Below, piece after piece: positions 33,600 through 42,908 of a stretch of DNA of 64,000 nt. The DNA lies in the NCBI RefSeq assembly GCF_004135205.1, contig NZ_CP035490.1, forward strand, positions 6,067,501 through 6,131,500. Direction: 5' to 3'. Below the pieces are notes generated by a model. That model searched no databases. It was not told the DNA's origin and was given only the letters and a program-made list of their open reading frames with translations. The first letter of the stretch is position 1, and every line of letters begins with the position of its first letter. The DNA is from Hahella sp. KA22 (lineage in GTDB: Bacteria > Pseudomonadota > Gammaproteobacteria > Pseudomonadales > Oleiphilaceae). A program made the position numbers and the translations under genes.

Positions 33600-34412
33600 A
33601 TGAATACAACCCGTAAGCCGCCGACGGCGGTGGACCCTTTTAGGGTCGAAGAAAAGCTGACGCTGTCAGTCGTCATCGATAACCCTGACGCTGATTGGCG
33701 TAAAGGACAAGCCGTCATATTCAAACGCGCGCTGGAAGCCAGCGCAGGCTCTGATGTGCTGGAAGCGCGCCTGGATACCGGGGCGCGCCTGGGACAGATC
33801 TGCAATACGCTGATCGCCAAATACCTGCAGGCTGGCGGAAAAGCCCGCGCCAAGATAATCAACCGTCCTGGCTTGTCATTTCTACCCGCCAAGAAAGGCC
33901 AGCTGAAAACCGCCCTGATAGAGGTGCGCCCGGATGGATTGGACTGGAGTCTGATCGACCCGATCATCCAGCGTGATAATGAAATCGCCTACAAAATTAC
34001 AGAGGCGGCTCATTTCAGCAAGCGCCAGCCCAGTATCGCACTGGCTTTCTATCAGGACGCCATCAACGACATTATCGATCTGCATTTTGAAAACCCGTTG
34101 GCGGATCACTGGCGTCGCGTGATTTTCCCGGTCAACGAACTCTCTGCCTTACTGGAGAGCCAGAAAGAGTATAAACGCGCCTATGAGACCATTCGGGCCT
34201 ATGAAGCGTTTGACGATAAGCTGGGGTTGCCACCGGAAGAAATGGCGCAATTACAAAAACGCAAAGGCCGTCTGAAAAATGAGTTACGCCTGAACGATGG
34301 AGAAGTCAAACAAGGCTCCCCTCTTTACTCCAAGCAAATGGAGGAAGTGCGACGCCTGGCGGTGGACAACGCCGTGACTAATTTGCATTACTTCTCCAAG
34401 AACGAGGGATAG
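33600..34412 (+). CDS. Hypothetical cytosolic protein
   Basis: 270 residues, no signal or membrane segment. The first 120 residues are mixed and basic (RKGQAVIFKRALEASAGSDV, AKIINRPGLSFLPAKKG); the second half is helical and TPR-like (SIALAFYQDAINDIIDLHFE, ESQKEYKRAYETIRAYEAFD), ending near a coiled coil. I recognise no family. AGGA lies about 8 bp before the ATG. It stands alone, with a small inverted repeat AGGGAT/ATCCCT just at its stop (34405-34428) that may serve as terminator. Confidence 0.55.
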   Translation: MNTTRKPPTAVDPFRVEEKLTLSVVIDNPDADWRKGQAVIFKRALEASAGSDVLEARLDTGARLGQICNTLIAKYLQAGGKARAKIINRPGLSFLPAKKGQLKTALIEVRPDGLDWSLIDPIIQRDNEIAYKITEAAHFSKRQPSIALAFYQDAINDIIDLHFENPLADHWRRVIFPVNELSALLESQKEYKRAYETIRAYEAFDDKLGLPPEEMAQLQKRKGRLKNELRLNDGEVKQGSPLYSKQMEEVRRLAVDNAVTNLHYFSKNEG

Positions 34413-34550
34413 CGTTTACCGCATCCCTCTACTTTGACTGAGCCGCCCAGCTCTCCATATCCTGTTGGCGCTATCGCCGCACTTCCACCCTATCCAGATT
34501 CCGCCAAACCCTGTTCGGGAATAGCGGGCGCAAGCTCCCTCCGTCGCAAA

Positions 34551-34904
34551 CTATCGCGATAGCTCAGACATGATATTAACTCTGACATGCTCACGGTCGG
34601 CGTAGCTGTATCGCAGCACATACTCACGCCAATAAGTAGGCTCCTCTGACGATAGCTCTATCAGTTCGCGCCCTCTGTCGTTGGCGATATGCAGCCCAAT
34701 CAAGTACTCCGAGACGCGTTTATCCGCTCTCAGCGTATCGATAATATAGGCGACTTCAAACTCCATACCTTCGTAGCGAAGAGTTTCGCCGTAGCGCAAA
34801 GACAACTCCGTCGCACCCTGCCCCCATGCCCTGTGCGTAGCGAATATAAGCATGATCATCGCAACGATTAATGGCTTCACGATTTGCGTTCGCACCTTGA
34901 ACAT
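34551..34904 (-). CDS. Small exported hypothetical protein
   Basis: 117 residues from the ATG at 34904, which gives a clear signal peptide (MFKVRTQIVKPLIVAMIMLI, cleavage after AWG). The mature part is short and beta-rich (LSLRYGETLRYEGMEFEVAY, EYVLRYSYADREHVRVNIMS). The frame is open further to 35096 but the added 64 residues do not look like protein and would bury the signal peptide; the ribosome site at 34904 is nevertheless poor. No family recognised. It is divergent from the binding-like gene at 35162. Confidence 0.5.
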   Translation of the reverse strand: MFKVRTQIVKPLIVAMIMLIFATHRAWGQGATELSLRYGETLRYEGMEFEVAYIIDTLRADKRVSEYLIGLHIANDRGRELIELSSEEPTYWREYVLRYSYADREHVRVNIMSELSR

Positions 34905-35161
34905 CGCTCCAGGCCCTGGCGTAGCACAGCCGTATGACCAATCCCATGATGCGTCCAGATGACTCATACGCCCAGTTACGTCAGCGAGTGGACGCTCCTG
35001 CGCCATTGTCCGCAGCGACCAATGTGAGAAGTGTAATACGCCAAATGGAATCAGGAAATCACATTGGCGCTGCAAGGCGCCTCGAATTAACGACAAAGAC
35101 TCAGCATTAACTACACTTTTTATGTAGGTGTGGTGGGTTCAATAGCGAGGTCTGCGGAGTA

Positions 35162-36010
35162 ATGGCACAGAAGGTGGTCTTGTTTGGCTTTCTACTCTGG
35201 ATGCTGACGCCGAACTGGTCGTCTGCGCAGGAGGTCGCTGTTTACGCCCGTTCCCATACCCAGTTCGATGACCGTAATGAATATCCTGTAAAACTCTTGG
35301 AGCATGCCCTGCAAACCAGCGGCGCAGACATCAAACTACAATCCAGCCAGGATATCATTCTGCAGGGCCGCGCCATCAACCTGATCCGCAATAACCAGGG
35401 CATTCACGTTCTCTGGGCCATGACCAGCAAAGAGCGGGAAACAGAACTGTCCCCCATACGCATCCCGATTTATAAAGGCCTGATCGGTTGGCGACTTTGT
35501 ATTGTCCATCCCAACAATATCAAGAAGTTTGCCCGCATCCATTCACTGGAGGACTTACGGACAATCACCTTTGTGCAAGGCCATGATTGGCCGGATCTGG
35601 ATATTTTTCAGCACAACGGTTTGCAGGTCGAGAGCAACGCCAACTATCACTCTATGTTTAAAATGATCGAAATGGAGCGGGTTGACGCCTTCCCCCGAGC
35701 GCTGATCGAGATCTGGCCGGAATTGGAAACTTACTCCAGTTTGCGCGCAGAGCCGCACTTATTGATCCGCTATCCTGCGGCGGTGTATTACTTTGTCAGC
35801 CGCAGTAATCCCAGTCTGTACCAGGCGATCAAAGACGGGCTGGAGAAAATGATGGCGAACGGCGAGTTCACCCGCCTGTTCAATGAATTTTATTTGCAGG
35901 CGATTGAGCGCGCCCGCTTGCAGGAACGTACGGTCATCGACCTGGAGAATCCGTTATTACCTGCCGATACGCCGCTGAATAATCCAAGATTGTGGTACGC
36001 CAATCCTTAA
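35162..36010 (+). CDS. Periplasmic solute-binding-like protein, orphan family, copy 1
   Basis: 282 residues with a signal peptide (MAQKVVLFGFLLWMLTPNWS, cleavage after SSA). The fold appears to be a family 3 type II binding protein: two lobes, with IRIPIYKGLIGWRLCIVHPN at the lobe crossing. It is homologous to the protein at 53533-54417: VLWAMTSKERE/VAWSSTSEEKE, PIRIPIYKGLIGWR/PIRIPLRKGLLGYR, and the C-terminal NPLLPADTP/NPLLPKETP. No transporter permease is adjacent to either copy, so transport is doubtful; a sensing or signalling role is possible. Confidence 0.7.
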   Translation: MAQKVVLFGFLLWMLTPNWSSAQEVAVYARSHTQFDDRNEYPVKLLEHALQTSGADIKLQSSQDIILQGRAINLIRNNQGIHVLWAMTSKERETELSPIRIPIYKGLIGWRLCIVHPNNIKKFARIHSLEDLRTITFVQGHDWPDLDIFQHNGLQVESNANYHSMFKMIEMERVDAFPRALIEIWPELETYSSLRAEPHLLIRYPAAVYYFVSRSNPSLYQAIKDGLEKMMANGEFTRLFNEFYLQAIERARLQERTVIDLENPLLPADTPLNNPRLWYANP

Positions 36011-36076
36011 CAGCACAACGATACGGATGGCGCCGCAAGCGCCCACACAGCCGACGCTTACCACGGAAGCTGAACC

Positions 36077-36790
36077 TTATTGAGCGCCAATCCCCTTGTC
36101 TTTACGCCATTCGTTGGCGAGCTTTTCCGCTTTGGAGATTTCTTCCTGCGACATCTTTGACCCCAGGAAAGAGACGAACTGAATGGCGCGAGGAAACTTC
36201 TTCTCAGCGCTCAACATAGCCCAGCGTAGCGCCTCCACCATGTTTTTATCCGTGCCTTCCCCAGTGGCGTAGGAATACGCCAGATTAAACTGGCCGAATA
36301 CATTGTTCTGCTCGGCGGAACTGCGATAAAGCTCAAACGCCTTGCCCAAATCTTTTTCCACCCCCTCGCCTTTGGCGTAACGTAGCGCGAGATTATATTG
36401 GGCGGTGGCGTTGCCGGCGTCAGCGGCTTTGGAGAACCACTTTACCGCCTCTTTATAGTCCTGAGGCACGCCGCGCCCCTGATTATAGAGCTGCGCCAGA
36501 TTATTCTGCGCTGAAGGGTGTCCCTGTTCCGCCGCGGCTTTATACCATTCCGCCGCCTTTTCCTGATTCACTTCCGTACCGCGACCTTTCTCGTACATCA
36601 TCGCCAGCAGGAACTGGGCGTCAGGATGTTTTTGATTCGCCAACACCTGCAGGCCATCGAACGCTTTGTCCATGTCGTTCTTCTTAATAGCCTCCGCCAC
36701 TTCCGTCATAGTGACGGCGAACGCCGCCTGAGTAGAAAGCAGCACAACAGCGATTGCGGTGGTGATGAGCTTGAAGATTCGTCTGACCAT
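36077..36790 (-). CDS. Sel1-repeat exported protein
   Basis: 237 residues from the ATG at 36790 (GGGGA upstream). Signal peptide MVRRIFKLITTAIAVVLLST, cleavage after AFA. Four to five Sel1-like (SLR) helix pairs follow, e.g. AQFLLAMMYEKGRGTEVNQE, AQNNLAQLYNQGRGVPQDYK, AQYNLALRYAKGEGVEKDLG and GQFNLAYSYATGEGTDKNMV, each ending in the G-x-G-V/T turn. Such proteins are protein-protein adaptors. The partner is unknown. An upstream extension of the frame to 36985 is not supported. Confidence 0.85.
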   Translation of the reverse strand: MVRRIFKLITTAIAVVLLSTQAAFAVTMTEVAEAIKKNDMDKAFDGLQVLANQKHPDAQFLLAMMYEKGRGTEVNQEKAAEWYKAAAEQGHPSAQNNLAQLYNQGRGVPQDYKEAVKWFSKAADAGNATAQYNLALRYAKGEGVEKDLGKAFELYRSSAEQNNVFGQFNLAYSYATGEGTDKNMVEALRWAMLSAEKKFPRAIQFVSFLGSKMSQEEISKAEKLANEWRKDKGIGAQ

Positions 36791-37108
36791 GTCTTGTCCC
36801 CGAGAAACGACCTTGCCACCCTCGCCTCGTAGATAACAGGCAAGGTGACGCAATTTTATACTTCTTGTTCGATAACGCCTAAGGTTGCGCCCGCTTCTCC
36901 GCCTTGAGATCACCGCGCGCAGCCGACGATCAGAAAAAACTAGCAAAGCCGTTTGGCCAGAACAAGCGAAATTCCGCGCAGACATTAAAGCTGTGATGGA
37001 TTGCTCAATGAAGACTAAAGAGAAGAGTTTCGCGCTAGAAAGGCGACGCCAGAACGCAAAAAGGCCGGGTAAACCCGGCCCTTTTCCACACTGTTGGCGC
37101 TATAAGGA
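36791..37108. other. Intergenic region between sel1 gene and aceF
   Basis: 318 bp containing the upstream region of the Sel1 gene and the aceF terminator at 37058-37085. The short frames here are not supported. Confidence 0.6.
37058..37085 (-). terminator. Rho-independent terminator of aceEF
   Basis: Stem GGCCGGG/CCCGGCC (37063-37069, 37074-37080), loop TAAA, with AAAAA on the left that reads as TTTTT on the minus strand and TTTT on the right. It lies 24 bp beyond the aceF stop. Confidence 0.9.
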
Positions 37109-38737
37109 CTACAGCAGCAACTTACGGATATCGCCCAGCAATTCACCCAGCAAAGAGGTGAAACGCGCAGCGTCGGCGCCGTTAATGGCGCGGTGGTCGT
37201 AGGACAAGCTCAGCGGCAGCATCAAACGGGGCACGAAGCCGCCGTTCTCATACACAGGCTTCATCTGCGCTTTGGACACGCCCAGAATCGCCACTTCAGG
37301 CGTATTCACGATAGGCGTGAACGCAGTGCCGCCCAAGCTGCCCAAGCTGGAGATAGTGAAGCAGCCGCCCTGCATTTCGTTCGGCTTGAGCTTACGATCT
37401 TTGGCCTTGGCCGCCATTTCCGCACACTCTTGCGCCAGTTCCCACAGACTCTTCTTGTTGACGTCGCGAATAACCGGCACCACCAGGCCCGCGGGAGTGT
37501 CCACCGCCACGCCGATGTTGATGTAATGCTTCTGAATGACTTCTTTCTTATCCATATCCAACGACACGTTGAACTGAGGATAAGTTTCCAGCGCATAAGC
37601 GCAAGCCTTCAACAGGAAGGGCAGCGGAGTCAGCTTGACGCCTTTCTTCTCCCCAGCCGTCTTCTGCGCTTTGCGGAAGTCTTCCAAATCGGTGATGTCC
37701 GCATCGTCAAACTGGGTGACATGGGGAACCACCAACCAATTGCGCGCCATATTATCAGCGGTCACCTGATGGATCTTGCTCATCGGCAGACGATCAATCT
37801 GTCCGAATTGCGAGAAGTCAGGCAATTTCACCGTCGGCAAGCCAACGCCAGCGCTGACTGCGCCGCCGGCAGCGCCAGCCTTAAGCTGCTGCATGCCGTT
37901 CTTGACGAAAGTTTGCAGATCCTGCTTCAGGATACGGCCTTTCGGACCCGTGCCTTTGACCATGGCCAAATCAACGCCGAACTCACGCGCCAAACGACGC
38001 ACAGCAGGACCAGCGTGCACTTTGCCTGATGTCGCAGGAGCGGACTCTTGCTGCGCGGGCGCGCTCACTGGCGCAGGAGCGGCTTTAGCAGGCTCCGCGG
38101 ACGCTTTAGACTGCGCGGGAGCTTGCTCAGCAGGAGCCGCCGCAGGCGCGGCGCCCTCTACTTCAATTTCCGCAATGGCGTCGCCTTCGTTGACGGAATC
38201 GTTGGCTTTGATCAGCAGTTTCTTGATAACGCCAGCGACTGGAGACGGCACTTCCATCGTCGCCTTGTCTGATTCAAGCACCAGAATAGGGTCGTCGACC
38301 TTAACGGTATCGCCTTCCTTTACGGAGATTTCGATAACCGTTACGCCTTCCGCGCCGCCGATATCCGGTACAGGAATCGTCTGTACGCCGCCGGAGGCCG
38401 CGGGAGCCGCTGCAGGCGCAGCGGGTTCCGGTTCTTGCGCTGGGGCCGGGGCTGGCTTCTCTTCCTGCGCCGGCGCAGGTTCAGACGCTTCCGCAGCGCC
38501 TTCGCCCGCCATCAATAGAATCAGGTCGCCTTCGGATACTTTATCCCCCACCTTGATTTTCAACTCGGCGATTTTACCCGCCTGAGGAGAAGGGATATCC
38601 ATAGTGGCCTTATCAGACTCCAGAACAATCAGAGAGTCTTCCGCGCTCACCTCATCGCCAGGCTTAACGCAGACTTCAATAACCTCAACATCGGACGCTC
38701 CGCCGATGTCAGGAACTTTGACTTCGATATTACTCAC
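37109..38737 (-). CDS. aceF: Pyruvate dehydrogenase E2, dihydrolipoyllysine acetyltransferase
   Basis: 542 residues. Two lipoyl domains, each with ESDKATM (lipoyl Lys about 44 and about 162, contexts DIPSP and EVPSP), are joined by Ala/Pro-rich linkers (PAPAQEPEPAAPAAAPAASG). The peripheral subunit-binding domain follows (AGPAVRRLAREFGVDLAMVK), then the catalytic domain ending with SLSYDHRAINGADAARF. The transacetylase motif is HxxxNG rather than HxxxDG, as in many pseudomonad-type AceF proteins, so it is not a defect. It forms the core of the pyruvate dehydrogenase complex. It is 15 bp after aceE; the E3 gene is not in the window. Confidence 0.96.
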   Translation of the reverse strand: MSNIEVKVPDIGGASDVEVIEVCVKPGDEVSAEDSLIVLESDKATMDIPSPQAGKIAELKIKVGDKVSEGDLILLMAGEGAAEASEPAPAQEEKPAPAPAQEPEPAAPAAAPAASGGVQTIPVPDIGGAEGVTVIEISVKEGDTVKVDDPILVLESDKATMEVPSPVAGVIKKLLIKANDSVNEGDAIAEIEVEGAAPAAAPAEQAPAQSKASAEPAKAAPAPVSAPAQQESAPATSGKVHAGPAVRRLAREFGVDLAMVKGTGPKGRILKQDLQTFVKNGMQQLKAGAAGGAVSAGVGLPTVKLPDFSQFGQIDRLPMSKIHQVTADNMARNWLVVPHVTQFDDADITDLEDFRKAQKTAGEKKGVKLTPLPFLLKACAYALETYPQFNVSLDMDKKEVIQKHYINIGVAVDTPAGLVVPVIRDVNKKSLWELAQECAEMAAKAKDRKLKPNEMQGGCFTISSLGSLGGTAFTPIVNTPEVAILGVSKAQMKPVYENGGFVPRLMLPLSLSYDHRAINGADAARFTSLLGELLGDIRKLLL

Positions 38738-38752
38738 GTCAGTCTCCTTCTA

Positions 38753-41407
38753 TCAGGCGTAGATTGGGTTCGGTTTGTTAGGATCAATGCCGTATTTGCG
38801 GATCGCTTCAGTCACCACAGAACGTTCGATCTTGTCTTCCCGAGCCAGACAATCCAGCGCAGCCACCGCAACGTAGTAGCGGTCGACTTCGAAGTGCTGT
38901 CTCAGCTTCTCACGAGTGTCGCTGCGGCCAAACCCGTCTGTGCCCAGTACGTGTACGGTCTGCTGTGGAATGAACTGACGCACCTGATCGGCGAACAAAC
39001 GCATGTAATCGGTAGACGCGATAACAGGACCTTCGCGGTCTTTCAGACACTGCTTCACGTAGCTCTCGCGACGCGGTTCTTCCGGATGCAGCATGTTCCA
39101 GCGACGTACGTGATGGCCTTCGCGGGCCAGCTCGGTGAAGCTGGTGACGGACCAAATATCGCTGTCGATGCTGAAGTCGTCCTTCAGCAGTTTCGCCGCT
39201 TCACGCACTTCGTTGAAAATAGCGCCGCAACCCAGCAACTGAACTCGCGCCTTGCCGTCTTTCGCGCCTTCTTCGAACAGGTACATCCCTTTCAGGATGC
39301 CTTCTTCGGCGCCTTCCGGCATGGCGGGATGCTCGTAGTTCTCGTTCATCAGCGTCAGGTAGTAGTAGACGTTTTCGTTTTCGCCATACATACGACGCAG
39401 ACCGTCGCGAACGATAACCGCTACTTCGTAGCCGTAAGTCGGATCATAAGAAATACAGTTCGGGATGGTCGCCGAGATAATGTGGCTATGACCATCCTGG
39501 TGCTGCAAACCTTCGCCGTTCAGCGTGGTGCGGCCAGCCGTGCCGCCCAGCAGGAAGCCGCGCGCGCGCATGTCGCCAGCAGCCCAGGCCAGATCGCCAA
39601 CGCGCTGGAAACCGAACATGGAGTAGTAAATGTAGAACGGGATCAACGGGTAATCGTTGGTGCTGTAGGACGTCGCCGCTGCAATCCACGCGGACATGGC
39701 GCCCGCCTCGTTGATGCCTTCCTCAAGGATCTGACCTTGCTTGTCTTCCTTGTAGTACATGATCTGATTGCGGTCGTTCGGCACATACTTCTGACCTTCG
39801 GAAGTATAAATACCCAACTGACGGAACATGCCTTCCATACCGAAAGTACGGGCTTCGTCAGGAACGATCGGAACAACGCGACCGCCGATCTGCTTGTCTT
39901 TAACCAGTGCGTTAAGCACACGTACGAACGCCATGGTGGACGAGATCTCGCGACCTTCGCTGCCTTTCAGTACAGCGTCGAACGCATCCAGACCCGGAAT
40001 CTGCAACGGCTGGCTGTCTTTGCGACGCTTGGGCAGGAAGCCCCCCAGGCTTTCACGCATTTTCTTCATGTACAGCGCTTCAGGAGAATCCGGCGCCGGA
40101 CGGTAGTAAGGCAGATTCTCGATCTCATCGTCGGAGATCGGCACGCCGAAACGATCACGGAATTTCTTGACCGTCTCCATATCCAGTTTCTTCAACTGGT
40201 GCGTGGTGTTCTGGGCTTCGCCCTGCTCGCCGAAACCATACCCCTTAACGGTATGCGCCAGAATTACAGTCGGCTGACCTTTGTGATTCACCGCATTGTG
40301 ATAGGCTGCGTAAACTTTGTAAGGGTCGTGACCGCCGCGGTTAAGTTTGTAAATGTCCTCGTCAGACATGTTCTCAACCATTTTCTGCAGTTCTGGGTAC
40401 TTACCAAAGAAGTGCTTACGGGTGTAAGCGCCGCCATTGGATTTGAAGTTCTGCATTTCGCCGTCGACCGCTTCGTCCATACGCTTCTGCATAAGACCGT
40501 GGTCGTCTTTTTCGAACAGAGGGTCCCACAGGCGTCCCCATACGACTTTCAATACGTTCCAACCCGCACCGCGGAAGATGCCTTCCAGTTCCTGGATGAT
40601 CTTGCCGTTGCCGCGCACCGGTCCATCCAGACGCTGCAGGTTACAGTTGATGACGAAGATCAGGTTGTCCAGCTTCTCACGGCCGGCCAAACCGATGGCG
40701 CCCAGAGTTTCAGGCTCGTCGCACTCACCGTCGCCAACGAAACACCACACTTTGCGGCCTTCCATATTGGTCAGCTCACGGCTGTGCAGGTATTTCATGA
40801 CGTGCGCCTGGTAGATCGCCTGAAGCGGCCCCAGACCCATGGATACCGTCGGGAACTGCCAGTAATCAGGCATCAGCCAAGGGTGCGGATAAGAGGACAG
40901 ACCGTTACCGTCAACTTCGCTGCGGTAGTTGTCCATCTGCTCTTCAGAGAAGCGGCCTTCCAGGAAAGAACGCGCGTATACGCCAGGGGAAGTGTGGCCC
41001 TGGAAGTAAACCAAATCGCCTTCGCGCTTGTCGTCGCCAGCGTGGAAGAAATAGTTGAAGCCTACATCATATAGAGTGGCGATGGAGGAGAACGAGGACA
41101 AATGTCCGCCCAACTCGCCAGGCTTCTTATTCGCACGCAATACCATCGCCAGAGCGTTCCAGCGCACCAATGAACGAATGCGGCGCTCCATGAACAGGTC
41201 GCCAGGCATACGCGCTTCTTTAGTATGCGGAATAGTGTTGCGATAGGGTGTCGTAATGGAATAAGGCAGTTGCGTCCCGTCGCGCGTCGCCCGCTCCGCC
41301 AACCGTGTCAGCAGGTAGGTTGCACGCTCGACGCCTTCAGTATCCAGGACGGATTCCATCGAATCCAACCACTCCTGGGTTTCAATAGGATCGGCATCAT
41401 CATGCAT
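38753..41407 (-). CDS. aceE: Pyruvate dehydrogenase E1 (homodimeric type)
   Basis: 884 residues, the usual length for the gammaproteobacterial homodimeric E1. The thiamine diphosphate motif is CFVGDGECDEPETLGAIGLA through NLIFVINCNLQRLDGPVRGN (about 225-260). The N terminus (EWLDSMESVLDTEGVERATY) is the family's E2-binding part, and TLNGEGLQHQDGHSH lies in the pyrimidine-binding region. It decarboxylates pyruvate and passes the acetyl group to AceF. AGGAG sits 8 bp before the ATG. pdhR lies 152 bp upstream on the same strand; I found no perfect TGGTnnnACCA site in that gap. Confidence 0.97.
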   Translation of the reverse strand: MHDDADPIETQEWLDSMESVLDTEGVERATYLLTRLAERATRDGTQLPYSITTPYRNTIPHTKEARMPGDLFMERRIRSLVRWNALAMVLRANKKPGELGGHLSSFSSIATLYDVGFNYFFHAGDDKREGDLVYFQGHTSPGVYARSFLEGRFSEEQMDNYRSEVDGNGLSSYPHPWLMPDYWQFPTVSMGLGPLQAIYQAHVMKYLHSRELTNMEGRKVWCFVGDGECDEPETLGAIGLAGREKLDNLIFVINCNLQRLDGPVRGNGKIIQELEGIFRGAGWNVLKVVWGRLWDPLFEKDDHGLMQKRMDEAVDGEMQNFKSNGGAYTRKHFFGKYPELQKMVENMSDEDIYKLNRGGHDPYKVYAAYHNAVNHKGQPTVILAHTVKGYGFGEQGEAQNTTHQLKKLDMETVKKFRDRFGVPISDDEIENLPYYRPAPDSPEALYMKKMRESLGGFLPKRRKDSQPLQIPGLDAFDAVLKGSEGREISSTMAFVRVLNALVKDKQIGGRVVPIVPDEARTFGMEGMFRQLGIYTSEGQKYVPNDRNQIMYYKEDKQGQILEEGINEAGAMSAWIAAATSYSTNDYPLIPFYIYYSMFGFQRVGDLAWAAGDMRARGFLLGGTAGRTTLNGEGLQHQDGHSHIISATIPNCISYDPTYGYEVAVIVRDGLRRMYGENENVYYYLTLMNENYEHPAMPEGAEEGILKGMYLFEEGAKDGKARVQLLGCGAIFNEVREAAKLLKDDFSIDSDIWSVTSFTELAREGHHVRRWNMLHPEEPRRESYVKQCLKDREGPVIASTDYMRLFADQVRQFIPQQTVHVLGTDGFGRSDTREKLRQHFEVDRYYVAVAALDCLAREDKIERSVVTEAIRKYGIDPNKPNPIYA

Positions 41408-41559
41408 AGAGGTTACTCCTGTAGAGCTAGATTGATTGTAATTGTGTTACCGGACGCGCCGACGCCTCGTGAGCGCCCACGCACCATAAAAAAATGTTCC
41501 GGAGTCCCCATCGACCCACATCAGGATCTTTTAAAAAGTAGTCGCGCGGCAGGATTTTT

Positions 41560-42327
41560 TTATTCATCCAGATTTTGCAGGCGCCGCAGGGAGCGCATGT
41601 TTCTGGAATCGGCCTTGCCTTTTTCCAATACGATTTCTTCCACATATGCGAGATGCTCGTGAGCCGCGGCTCGGGCGGCGTTCGGATCTCTCGCCAGTAC
41701 GGCTTCTTTCAGGCGAAAGTGTTGCTCTTTTATTTTCAGCCGCATCGCCTCTTCTTCGTAGAGGTAATGTAGGTTGCTAACAATATTCTGTTTCAACAAG
41801 GTGAACAATGCGCGCATAGTATGAAGCAGCACCACATTATGAGCCGCTTCTGCGATGGACAGATGAAACTCCGCATCCGCTTTCGCCTCTAGATCAGAGA
41901 CGCGTTGTTCGTGATAGTTCAGCCAGTCATTGTAGCGTTTTTCAATAATTTTGCGATCCGCCCCCGTCCCGCGAATCGCGGCGTAGTAAGCGGCCACGCC
42001 TTCCAGCGCGTGACGGAACTCCAACAGGTCATACTGCGCTTCCGGATGCTGCCCGATCAGGGCGAACAACGGTTCGGTGTAACTGGCGCCCAGTTCCTGG
42101 GACACAAAATTGCCCCCGCCCTGACGCCTCACCACCAGCCCTTTGGCCTCCAATTTCTGGATAGCCTCTCGCACAGAGGGCCTGGATACTTCAAACTGCA
42201 CCGCCAACGACCGCTCGGGAGGCAACCGCTGACCTGGTTTCAGGCTGCCTTCCAATATCATTTGCTCCAGGCTATCGACGATAACATCCGACAACTTGGG
42301 TTGTTTGAGGGGCTTCATTACAGGCAT
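41560..42327 (-). CDS. pdhR: GntR/FadR-family regulator of pyruvate/lactate metabolism
   Basis: 255 residues. N-terminal winged helix (LPPERSLAVQFEVSRPSVRE, AIQKLEAKGLVVRRQGGGNF) and a helical C-terminal FCD ligand domain with the metal-site histidines spaced along E-F-R-x-x-L-E (LEFRHALEGVAAYYAAIRGT) and later FHLSIAEAAHN. The closest matches are PdhR and LldR. PdhR senses pyruvate, LldR lactate. Its position between aceEF and the lactate genes, plus TGGTATKACCA sites on both sides of the 42328-42908 gap, suggests it controls both sets and itself. Confidence 0.9.
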   Translation of the reverse strand: MPVMKPLKQPKLSDVIVDSLEQMILEGSLKPGQRLPPERSLAVQFEVSRPSVREAIQKLEAKGLVVRRQGGGNFVSQELGASYTEPLFALIGQHPEAQYDLLEFRHALEGVAAYYAAIRGTGADRKIIEKRYNDWLNYHEQRVSDLEAKADAEFHLSIAEAAHNVVLLHTMRALFTLLKQNIVSNLHYLYEEEAMRLKIKEQHFRLKEAVLARDPNAARAAAHEHLAYVEEIVLEKGKADSRNMRSLRRLQNLDE

Positions 42328-42622
42328 TAAAATGTCACCGAGACGGTGTTGTGGCTCCAGACAGACGCTAAACGTTTCACTTTCCGACGCTCCCTTACCC
42401 CGCAGTCTGTGGAATCAAGTTCCTCGCGGGCGGATGTCAGGACATTTAGCCGCAGGCGCTTGAAAGGCCGAGCATGCGCGCAGCGATGTACGCAAGTAAG
42501 CTTAGCACGGGAGGCGTATGCGGCCACTTTCCAATAGCCCCGGCGCCCCGCGCGCCGCCTATAATCCTGGTGTTTCTTTGGAAACCGCGGCGGATTCGCC
42601 GCTGACGGCTTGACCAACAAAC

Positions 42623-42633
42623 TGGTATGACCA
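42623..42633. promoter_or_regulatory. PdhR/LldR-type operator 1
   Basis: TGGTATGACCA inside ACTGGTATGACCAAT, a very good match to the known PdhR box AATTGGTnnnACCAATT. It lies 296 bp ahead of the pdhR start and 276 bp ahead of lutA. Confidence 0.75.
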
Positions 42634-42805
42634 ATCCAAACGACGCGCAGGCTAACACAACTGTCCTGCAAACGCATTATTGCTTAGACCAAAGTATTAA
42701 CACCCTACCAACCAGTACATTTATTAGCCATGCACGAGGTTTATTGCCGCTAATTGACACCAGCGGGAGCCCCGCGTTATTTTAGCCTCAACACTTTTGG
42801 TAAAC

Positions 42806-42816
42806 TGGTATTACCA
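42806..42816. promoter_or_regulatory. PdhR/LldR-type operator 2
   Basis: TGGTATTACCA inside ACTGGTATTACCAATT, differing from operator 1 by one base in the centre. It lies 93 bp before the lutA start, where it could block the lut promoter. A near-match half TTGGTAA precedes it at 42798. Confidence 0.75.
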
Positions 42817-42908
42817 ATTATTAAAACCACAATTCCTCGCACAAAATCCACGGCAGCCAATACTGACCGTTAGCTTTAGCTCAGGGGAAGACAACGCAGA
42901 GATCAGAC

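Larger units (their letters stand above)
42328..42908. other. Divergent control region between pdhR and lutABC
   Basis: 581 bp, not coding. Two FadR-type palindromes lie at 42623-42633 and 42806-42816. Several short frames on both strands (for example a leftward one from 42677) lack ribosome sites and family features. Confidence 0.75.

Noticed and set aside
37109-38737. AceF active-site motif HxxxNG instead of HxxxDG, as possible loss of function
   Set aside because: From family knowledge the Asn form is common in pseudomonad-type E2 proteins; the catalytic His and surrounding residues are intact.
38894-41074. 726-codon open frame on the plus strand, opposite aceE
   Set aside because: It is the mirror of a highly codon-biased aceE reading frame. 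The translation has no recognisable domain and the start lacks a ribosome site; aceE on the other strand is unmistakable.
42327-42677. Leftward 116-codon frame in the pdhR-lutA gap
   Set aside because: No ribosome site, low-complexity basic composition, and it contains the TGGTATGACCA operator. The gap is better read as a control region.
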